From NCBI GenBank assembly GCA_964369315.1, contig CAYJEJ010000013.1, positions 1-20,945 of the forward strand: a stretch of DNA of 20,945 nt, written 5' to 3'. Positions 15,224 through 20,945 of the stretch are shown piece by piece. A program made the position numbers and the translations under genes. The notes below the pieces were generated by a model, which did not search any database, was not told the origin of the DNA, and was given only the letters and a program-made list of their open reading frames with translations. Position 1 is the first letter of the stretch; each line of letters opens with the position of its first letter. This DNA is from CAYJEJ01 sp964369315. GTDB lineage: Bacteria > Pseudomonadota > Alphaproteobacteria > UBA3830 > JAIRWN01.

Positions 15224-15996
15224 TGACAGTTTTGAATACAACAAAAACATATCATTTCAAAAAAATTACCAGCACTCAAGATGTTATCAAACAAATAATA
15301 AACATCGAACACCCAAAAAAAACTCCTTCTAACCCAGTTGCCATAGGGATTGAATTCGTTGTTTCTGCACAAGAGCAGACCGCAGGGTATGGTCGTTTTA
15401 AAAATCGTGTGTGGCACTCGCCGTTATGTGAAAATTTATATGTTACCATCGCTTTAAACGAGAAGATAAACTTAGCATATATCGGTCACTTACCTTTTTT
15501 AATTTTTGATGCAATAATCAATATGCTTCAAGATTTTATGCATGAAGATATTATTAATAAAATATGTGTAAAATGGCCAAATGACTTTCTTTTTCAAGGA
15601 AAAAAATTCTGTGGGATTCTTTGTGAACGCTGGAAGCCAAGTTTTTCAGAAAATGTTTACTATCTTATAGGCGTGGGAATGAACTTAAGTTGGTGCCCTG
15701 CTGGTGGAACAAAATTGTCTGAAATATTAAGTGAAGAAATTGATAGACAAAAAATATTAAAACTTTTGATGCAAAACATTCAAAACAGTATACAATTTTA
15801 TAAAAATAGTGGATTTGCCCCAATAAAAAACCAGTGGCTGAAATTTGCTTGGAAACTTAATGAAGTTATAAAAATAACAGAAGGTCAGCATCAAACAACA
15901 CAAGGTAAGCTTGTTGACATAGCTGATGATGGTGCCTTATTGTTAAAAACAGAAAATAATACTGAAATCAAAATCTATTGTGGCAATATAATATAA
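15223..15996 (+). CDS. birA: Biotin--[acetyl-CoA-carboxylase] ligase, short form without repressor domain
   Basis: 257-residue cytoplasmic ligase that attaches biotin, via biotinyl-AMP, to carrier-protein lysines such as AccB. It has the catalytic core and the small C-terminal SH3-like domain but no N-terminal helix-turn-helix, so it should not act as a transcriptional repressor. Motifs are STQD (17-20), the biotin/ATP loop QTAGYGRFKNRVWHSP (52-67) replacing the usual QTxGRGRRGRxWxSP, KWPND (117-121), KFCGIL with K128, and GVGMNL (150-155). The first loop lacks the usual GRGRRGR arginine pattern but keeps G57, R58 and W64. The GTG start shares its first base with the end of nuoN; TTG 15232 is an alternative. 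Location after nuoN is the usual alphaproteobacterial arrangement. Confidence 0.93.
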   Translation: MTVLNTTKTYHFKKITSTQDVIKQIINIEHPKKTPSNPVAIGIEFVVSAQEQTAGYGRFKNRVWHSPLCENLYVTIALNEKINLAYIGHLPFLIFDAIINMLQDFMHEDIINKICVKWPNDFLFQGKKFCGILCERWKPSFSENVYYLIGVGMNLSWCPAGGTKLSEILSEEIDRQKILKLLMQNIQNSIQFYKNSGFAPIKNQWLKFAWKLNEVIKITEGQHQTTQGKLVDIADDGALLLKTENNTEIKIYCGNII

Positions 15997-16008
15997 ATAA
16001 GGAACGAA

Positions 16009-17706
16009 ATGGCAAAAAAGACCAAATTACCGATTGAAAAAGGACTATATTTCTTACCCCTTGGTGGGTGCGGGAAATTCGGTATGAATCTGGCCGTTTA
16101 CGCCCTTAATGGAAAATTTTTAATAGTGGACATGGGGTTGAGTTTCAGCTCTATCCCTGGTCAAGAATTGCTGTTAGCCGACCCAACTTTTCTAATTGAA
16201 AACAAAGAGAGAATTCTCGGCGTTGTCATCACGCATATGCACGAAGACCATATAGGTGCCGTGCCTTACATACTGCCCATGCTTGGCAATGTTCCAGTAT
16301 ATATAACGCCGATGGGCAAGGATTTTTTGCGAGAGAAATTAACCGAGTTTGACTTACAAGACACCATTAAGATATTGGCAACCGAGACTGGAACACCGGT
16401 CTCAATTGGTGAGTTTGAAATTAAGTTTATAAACATTACACACTCAGTTCCTGATTCAAATTGCGTCCTAATCACAACCCCTTATGGAAAAATAGTCCAT
16501 ACAGGCGATTGGAACCTTGACCCAAAGCCCCTGACTGGTAAGCCCCTATCAAAAAAACAGATGCTTGAATTAATAGGTGAGCGAGATAACAAACCCCTCG
16601 CATTAGTTTGCGACTCGACCAGTTCTCATAAACAAGCCCCCAGCATTAGGGAAAGCTCTGTCAGAACCGAACTGGTAAAGCTTATAAAGTCGTTAAAAGG
16701 TCATCGTGTGATTTTTTCTTGCTTTTCCTCAAACATTGCAAGGATTGAATCATGTGCAATTGCTGCAAAAAAAGCAGGAAGAAAAACCGCTATCTTTGGT
16801 CGCTCAATAAAAAGAATAGAGCTCATCGCTCGTAAACATGGCTACTTGGAGCAAGTAGATTCATTCCTAGAGGATAAGGCGGTCGCATCACAACCACCAG
16901 AAAAAACTGTGATAATTTGCACGGGTTCTCAAGGTGAGCAACGCTCCGCATTGTCAAAGCTCGCAGACGACAGTCACCCACGTTTAAAACTCGGGGCTGG
17001 AGACGTTGTTGTCTTTTCAGCAAGAATAATCCCTGGGAATGAAAAGCCCATTATAGATTTACAAAATAGGCTCGTTGACAAAGGCGTTAGGATTATCACC
17101 CCAGACCTGTTGCCAATTCACGCATCTGGTCACCCCTCAAGGGAAGAGCTGAAGCAACTTTATGAATGGCTAAGCCCTGATATACTCATCCCTGTGCATG
17201 GCGACCTAATAAACCTTTTTGAACACGCACAATTTGCTAAAGAATGCGGCATAAAAAACGCCATTGTCCCAAGAAATGGCTTGGCGACCAAGATAGCCAC
17301 TGGAAAGCCTGAAAACCTCAAATCCTTTAAAGCACAAAACGGGATGCTCGCTGTTGACGGGAATATTTTGGTGCCAACCAACGGTGCCATGCAAAAAGAA
17401 AAAGTCAAGATTATGCGTGAGGGCATCGTCTTTATCACGTTGTCAGAAACTGACATAAAAAATCGCCCATATGAAATATGTGAGATGACATTTGTTGGTC
17501 TGTTTGAGCCCCAGCAATCCGCATTACAGCAAAAAACAAGGCATACCATTGAAAAAATCTTTAATGAGATGTTGGCACAACGAGATAAGTCAAAAGACCT
17601 CCCCTCTAGCGTTGAAAACATTACTAAAAATGCCGTAAGAAAAGCATTTAATTCAATAAGAAATAAAAAACCCACTGTTATCGCGCATGTTTTAGAGCTA
17701 TTTTAG
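16009..17706 (+). CDS. rnj: Ribonuclease J
   Basis: 565-residue metallo-beta-lactamase/beta-CASP ribonuclease (endonuclease and 5'-3' exonuclease) acting in mRNA decay and rRNA maturation. The zinc-site motifs are complete: HMHEDH (76-81), H145 in THSVPDS, D167 in HTGDWN, then the beta-CASP region with CDSTSS and the FGRSIKR segment, ASGHPSREE and IPVHGD. A C-terminal dimerisation domain completes normal family length. The ATG has AAGGA seven bases before it. The gene is noticeably less diverged than the nuo genes upstream, indicating stronger constraint. Confidence 0.97.
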   Translation: MAKKTKLPIEKGLYFLPLGGCGKFGMNLAVYALNGKFLIVDMGLSFSSIPGQELLLADPTFLIENKERILGVVITHMHEDHIGAVPYILPMLGNVPVYITPMGKDFLREKLTEFDLQDTIKILATETGTPVSIGEFEIKFINITHSVPDSNCVLITTPYGKIVHTGDWNLDPKPLTGKPLSKKQMLELIGERDNKPLALVCDSTSSHKQAPSIRESSVRTELVKLIKSLKGHRVIFSCFSSNIARIESCAIAAKKAGRKTAIFGRSIKRIELIARKHGYLEQVDSFLEDKAVASQPPEKTVIICTGSQGEQRSALSKLADDSHPRLKLGAGDVVVFSARIIPGNEKPIIDLQNRLVDKGVRIITPDLLPIHASGHPSREELKQLYEWLSPDILIPVHGDLINLFEHAQFAKECGIKNAIVPRNGLATKIATGKPENLKSFKAQNGMLAVDGNILVPTNGAMQKEKVKIMREGIVFITLSETDIKNRPYEICEMTFVGLFEPQQSALQQKTRHTIEKIFNEMLAQRDKSKDLPSSVENITKNAVRKAFNSIRNKKPTVIAHVLELF

Positions 17707-17722
17707 TAATTAGGGTGACAAC

Positions 17723-18163
17723 ATGAATATTCCCATAAAAATCCTCCCGCATGGACAAGACATGCCCCTGCCCTCATATGCAACTGATGGCAGTGCTGGG
17801 TTAGATTTGCTGGCATGCATTCGCTCTGATGTGACAATCAAACCTAGTAAGCATGTTATGATACCCACTGGGATATGTCTCGCTTTACCCGATGGGTTTG
17901 AGGCTCAGGTTCGCTCTCGCTCTGGCATGGCGGGAAAGTCCGGCGTGATAGTATTAAACTCCCCTGGCACAATCGATTCTGACTATCGAGGGGAGATTTG
18001 TGTGATTTTAATAAACCTTGGTCAAGAAGATTTCATCATCAAAAGAGGCATGCGTATCGCACAAATGATCGTATCCAGATTTGAACGTGTTGAACTTTGC
18101 GTCACAAAAGACCTAGACAAAACGAGCCGTGATGATGGAGGTTTTGGCTCAACAGGAGCATAA
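17723..18163 (+). CDS. dut: Deoxyuridine 5'-triphosphate nucleotidohydrolase (dUTPase)
   Basis: 146-residue trimeric dUTPase that hydrolyses dUTP to dUMP, supplying dTMP synthesis and keeping uracil out of DNA. All five motifs are seen: ATDGSAGLDL (20-29), RSRSGMA (64-70), GVIVLNSPGTIDSDYRGE (74-91) with the catalytic D85 and the uracil-pocket hairpin, GMRIAQMIV (109-117), and the C-terminal arm SRDDGGFGSTG (135-145). It has normal length. The ATG follows rnj after 16 bases, with AGGGTGA as RBS. Confidence 0.97.
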   Translation: MNIPIKILPHGQDMPLPSYATDGSAGLDLLACIRSDVTIKPSKHVMIPTGICLALPDGFEAQVRSRSGMAGKSGVIVLNSPGTIDSDYRGEICVILINLGQEDFIIKRGMRIAQMIVSRFERVELCVTKDLDKTSRDDGGFGSTGA

Positions 18164-18186
18164 ATGATGAAATTTAGTTATTTTTA

Positions 18187-20025
18187 ATGAAAAACACCTC
18201 TGAAAAACAACTGAATGGTCTGGAACTATTAAACAGCTTTATACCTGACGCCCCCACCCTGTCAGGCGTTTATCAAATGGTCAATGCCAAAGGGGAAATC
18301 ATCTACATAGGTAAAGCAAAAAACATAAAAACCCGAATAAGAAACTACACACAGGTTGAACGCCTACCGAAAAGGCTACAACTAATGGTCTATGACATAA
18401 GCTTGGTGCAGTTTCAAACAACTGAAAATGAGCTTGAGGCACTGTTTTTGGAAGCTCAGCTGATTGAAAAACATCAGCCCAGATTTAATGTTTTACTAAA
18501 AACGCCAAAAAATTATTACTACGCATTAATCAGCAATCACGCCTATCCCAGAGTCTGGAAGACAAGAAACAAACCAACCCCAGAGGCATTATATAAATCA
18601 TTTGGACCATATTATTCCTCTCAAGAGTTGGATATGGTTTTAGACTGTTTATCGAGTGCATTTAAAGCCCGCAACTGCACAGACAAATATTTTTCCGCAA
18701 GGACAAGACCCTGCCTGAGATATCACATTAAAAGATGCTCCGCCCCATGTTGCAAAAAAATCGATAGGGGTGAATATATGAGTTCAATCGAAAACATTAG
18801 GGATTTTTTGAATGGAAACAGCACAAGGCTCCAAAACTCAATTTACAACAAGATGTCTCTATACAGTGAACAAATGCAATATGAAAAAGCAGCAACGCTG
18901 CGAGACCAAATTAGGGCACTAACAAAAATCCAAACCGCTCAAAAAATACACATCGACCTAAAAACCTCAACAGATGTAATTGGCATCGCAAGTAATAGCA
19001 ACAAAACCTGTATCTGCCTCAACTCTTACCAAAACGGTCGCCTAGACGACAGCTCCACCTTTATAATAGATAACGGCAGCAACGCGGAGCAAAGCGAAGT
19101 GATTTCAGGCTTTCTTAAACAGCGATACCAATCAAACCTCCCCCCAAGCCTAATACTGTTATCTGACGAATGCACTGAAAGAACGCTCATCGAAAACTGG
19201 CTCTGTGCCAAGGCAAACAAAGCCGTCAAATTGTTGGTTCCAAAGCGTCATGAAAAGCTCGAGCTCGTTCTATACGCAAAGGCGAAGGCAAAAGAAACCC
19301 TCACATCTCTGAAGAATGACACTGGGCAAGATGAAAACTGCATCAAAGACCTAGAAAAAGCATTAAACATTCCACAAAACACAATCCAACGCATCGAAAT
19401 TTTTGACAACAGTCACATCAGCGGTCAATTTGCATACGGTGGGATGGTTGTCTATGAGCTCGGGCGTGGTTTTAATAAAAGTGAATATCGCCTGTTCAAA
19501 ATGCCAAATAAAAACGGCAATGACCTCCTTATGATGGAAGAGATGCTCCAACGCCGACTAAACAAACTTTCAAACACAAAACCCAACCTTTTAATAATAG
19601 ATGGCGGACGCACCCAACTTGAAATCGCAAACAAGTGTTTAATTAAATATGACTCTAATATTCAGGCAATTTCCATCGCAAAGGGCGAAAAAAGAAACTC
19701 TGGCGACGAGACAATATATTATAATAACCAAGACCTAAAAATCCCAAAAAACAACCCTCTCCTGTTCTTTTTGCAACGTTTACGTGACGAATCTCACAGG
19801 TTTGTCATCACTTCGCACCGAAAGGCACGGGGGAAGGGGGTTTTTTCATCTGCCCTAGATAAAATTTCTGGCGTAGGCAAAGCAAAACAAAAAGAACTCC
19901 TCGTCCACTTTGGCTCAATCAACCAAATAAAGAGTGCAAGCATCAAGGATTTATCTAAAATTCGTGGAATAAGTGTAAAAATCGCACAAAATATCTTTAA
20001 TTCTCTCCATAAACTTGATAAATAA
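18187..20025 (+). CDS. uvrC: Excinuclease ABC subunit C
   Basis: 612-residue nuclease of nucleotide-excision repair that cuts on both sides of a lesion after UvrAB loading. Domains in order: GIY-YIG nuclease with GVY (27-29), YIG (40-42) and R50; a cysteine-bearing segment (about 160-195); a UVR motif YEKAATLRDQIRAL (about 232-245); the RNase H-like nuclease with EIFDNSHISG (D408) and LLIIDGGRTQL; and two helix-hairpin-helix repeats (about 558-608). Length and motifs are normal. No Shine-Dalgarno precedes the ATG. The uvrC-pgsA order is common in alphaproteobacteria. Confidence 0.97.
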   Translation: MKNTSEKQLNGLELLNSFIPDAPTLSGVYQMVNAKGEIIYIGKAKNIKTRIRNYTQVERLPKRLQLMVYDISLVQFQTTENELEALFLEAQLIEKHQPRFNVLLKTPKNYYYALISNHAYPRVWKTRNKPTPEALYKSFGPYYSSQELDMVLDCLSSAFKARNCTDKYFSARTRPCLRYHIKRCSAPCCKKIDRGEYMSSIENIRDFLNGNSTRLQNSIYNKMSLYSEQMQYEKAATLRDQIRALTKIQTAQKIHIDLKTSTDVIGIASNSNKTCICLNSYQNGRLDDSSTFIIDNGSNAEQSEVISGFLKQRYQSNLPPSLILLSDECTERTLIENWLCAKANKAVKLLVPKRHEKLELVLYAKAKAKETLTSLKNDTGQDENCIKDLEKALNIPQNTIQRIEIFDNSHISGQFAYGGMVVYELGRGFNKSEYRLFKMPNKNGNDLLMMEEMLQRRLNKLSNTKPNLLIIDGGRTQLEIANKCLIKYDSNIQAISIAKGEKRNSGDETIYYNNQDLKIPKNNPLLFFLQRLRDESHRFVITSHRKARGKGVFSSALDKISGVGKAKQKELLVHFGSINQIKSASIKDLSKIRGISVKIAQNIFNSLHKLDK

Positions 20026-20058
20026 TTAACTAAGTATACTTTTTATAGAGAAATCTTT

Positions 20059-20598
20059 GTGATTCCTAATATTTTGACATTGTTTCGAATACTGTCTATC
20101 CCCGCGATTGTTACCTGCTTTTTTTTAGGAACCAAAAATTGTTTAACATGTGCCGCGATATTATTCATCTTATCCTGCATAACAGATTTTTTAGATGGGT
20201 TTATCGCCCGTCGCTATAAGCAGACGTCAAGACTTGGTCAACTCCTTGACCCCATCGCAGACAAGCTGTTAATCGTTGCCACGATGATAATGTTAATCGG
20301 GTTTAATAACATCTCTGGCTTAAACATTATCGCGGGGTTAATAATCGTGCTGAGAGAAATCATGATTTCTGGCACGCGGGAATATCTCTCCACAATTGGG
20401 CAAGCAATGCCTGTCAGCACGATATCCAAATGGAAAACGGGTGTTCAAATGCTCGCCCTGAGCATCTTAATCATCGCAGATGCGACACAAACGCCCGCTC
20501 TATTCACCTTCGGTATAATAAGCCTCTGGGTCGCAGCAGTAATCACAACTATTAGCGGTCTGAATTATCTAAAAATTATTTTACGCAATATTTTTTAA
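20059..20598 (+). CDS. pgsA: CDP-diacylglycerol--glycerol-3-phosphate 3-phosphatidyltransferase
   Basis: 179-residue inner-membrane enzyme making phosphatidylglycerophosphate, the precursor of phosphatidylglycerol and cardiolipin. The CDP-alcohol phosphotransferase signature is complete: D43, D46-G47, A50-R51, G60, D64 and D68 in DFLDGFIARR...GQLLDPIADK. Several hydrophobic helices fill the rest. The start is GTG 20059; GAGAA lies about eight bases upstream and the mature N-terminus IPNILTLFRI is typical. It is probably the last gene of the long co-directional block; no clear terminator is seen after it. Confidence 0.96.
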   Translation: MIPNILTLFRILSIPAIVTCFFLGTKNCLTCAAILFILSCITDFLDGFIARRYKQTSRLGQLLDPIADKLLIVATMIMLIGFNNISGLNIIAGLIIVLREIMISGTREYLSTIGQAMPVSTISKWKTGVQMLALSILIIADATQTPALFTFGIISLWVAAVITTISGLNYLKIILRNIF

Positions 20599-20690
20599 CA
20601 CAACACTATCATTCCCCCCAAAGATTAACACCCTCATCCGTTGACTTGCTTTATATCCAAAATTTTCCATTCATGCGGTTTGGAGGGAGG

Positions 20691-20789
20691 ATGTGGAAGA
20701 AAGATTTTCTCATTGAATTAACCAAAAATAAAGGAAAGGTGGTTATGCTTTTAGGTAATTCATTGTTTTATTTATACGGAGGAACCTGA
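20691..20789 (+). CDS. Possible 32-residue leader ORF coupled to the downstream secreted protein
   Basis: The ATG at 20691 follows a very purine-rich GGAGGGAGG (20682-20690) and opens a 32-codon frame starting MWKKDFLIEL and ending LYGGT. Its TGA (20787-20789) overlaps the next ATG by one base (TGATG), and the next gene's Shine-Dalgarno lies inside it. The SD-to-ATG spacing is short (3 bases after GGAGGG); an internal ATG at 20745 with AAGG before it is an alternative. I recognise no family. It may be a regulatory leader, a tiny protein or chance. Confidence 0.4.
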   Translation: MWKKDFLIELTKNKGKVVMLLGNSLFYLYGGT

Positions 20790-20945
20790 TGAAGGTTAAA
20801 AATATATTATTATCATCTTGTCTTAGTTTTGGCTTGATGTCTGTTGGCTTGGGTGAAAGTGCAGGTGCCAGTATATATAACGCTTTTGGCACCGCTCACG
20901 GCTCAATGGCTGGAATGCAACAACATGCTGTTAATGTCTGTAAAA
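20789..20945 (+). CDS. N-terminus of a secreted protein (partial, runs off the window)
   Basis: 52 codons are visible, starting MKVKNILLSSCLSFGLMSVG. The shape is a Sec signal peptide: basic n-region (two Lys), hydrophobic core, then GESAGA before a likely signal peptidase cut near residue 27. The early mature part, SIYNAFGTAHGSMAGMQQHA, is small-residue-rich, and I cannot assign a family. A perfect GGAGG (20778-20782) lies six bases before the ATG, the strongest ribosome-binding site in the window, implying high expression. A -35-like TTGACT at 20641-20646 lacks a good -10. The rest of 20599-20690 has no gene. Confidence 0.8.
   Translation, partial: MKVKNILLSSCLSFGLMSVGLGESAGASIYNAFGTAHGSMAGMQQHAVNVCK

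Noticed and set aside
17160..17675. 171-codon minus-strand ORF opposite the rnj C-terminus
   Set aside because: Antisense shadow of ribonuclease J; no independent signals.

Overview
The window comes from a low-GC Gram-negative bacterium, most likely a host-associated alphaproteobacterium. That placement rests on gene order: nuoL-nuoM-nuoN-birA-rnj and uvrC-pgsA are typical alphaproteobacterial neighbourhoods. Pseudopilins carrying an LPGD motif, with no secretion genes beside them, recall Rickettsiales/Holosporales-type genomes, but I cannot name the genus from sequence alone.

Left part (1-4850). A heptanucleotide microsatellite at the window edge is followed by a small stand-alone EAL-domain c-di-GMP phosphodiesterase. 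On the minus strand lies a HinfI/CcrM-like GANTC-type adenine methyltransferase. It has its own promoter and is followed one base later by a frameshifted, shortened gene that is probably its restriction endonuclease, so the restriction-modification unit looks decayed. Then come tRNA-Glu(CUC) and an alpha2-type glycyl-tRNA synthetase on the minus strand, and tRNA-His on the plus strand. The tRNA-His keeps the canonical G-1:C73 pair that many alphaproteobacteria have lost.

Middle part (4850-8900). A large MscS-family channel is followed by two tandem pseudopilins with class III leader peptides and a YqaA/DedA-type membrane protein.

Right part (8900-20600). This is one long co-directional block: recJ, three antiporter-like complex I subunit genes (nuoL, nuoM, nuoN), birA, rnj, dut, uvrC and pgsA. 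Several junctions overlap by 1-4 bases, and most of the rest are close. The three Nuo proteins are recognisable by helix pattern and synteny. By eye they have lost nearly all the charged residues that form the proton channels, while their reading frames remain intact. This is the most unusual signal in the window: either a complex I whose membrane arm no longer pumps through these subunits, or one in decay.

Right edge (20600-20945). After pgsA there is a 32-codon leader ORF whose stop overlaps the start of a signal-peptide-bearing protein (TGATG). The second gene has a perfect Shine-Dalgarno inside the first and runs off the window.
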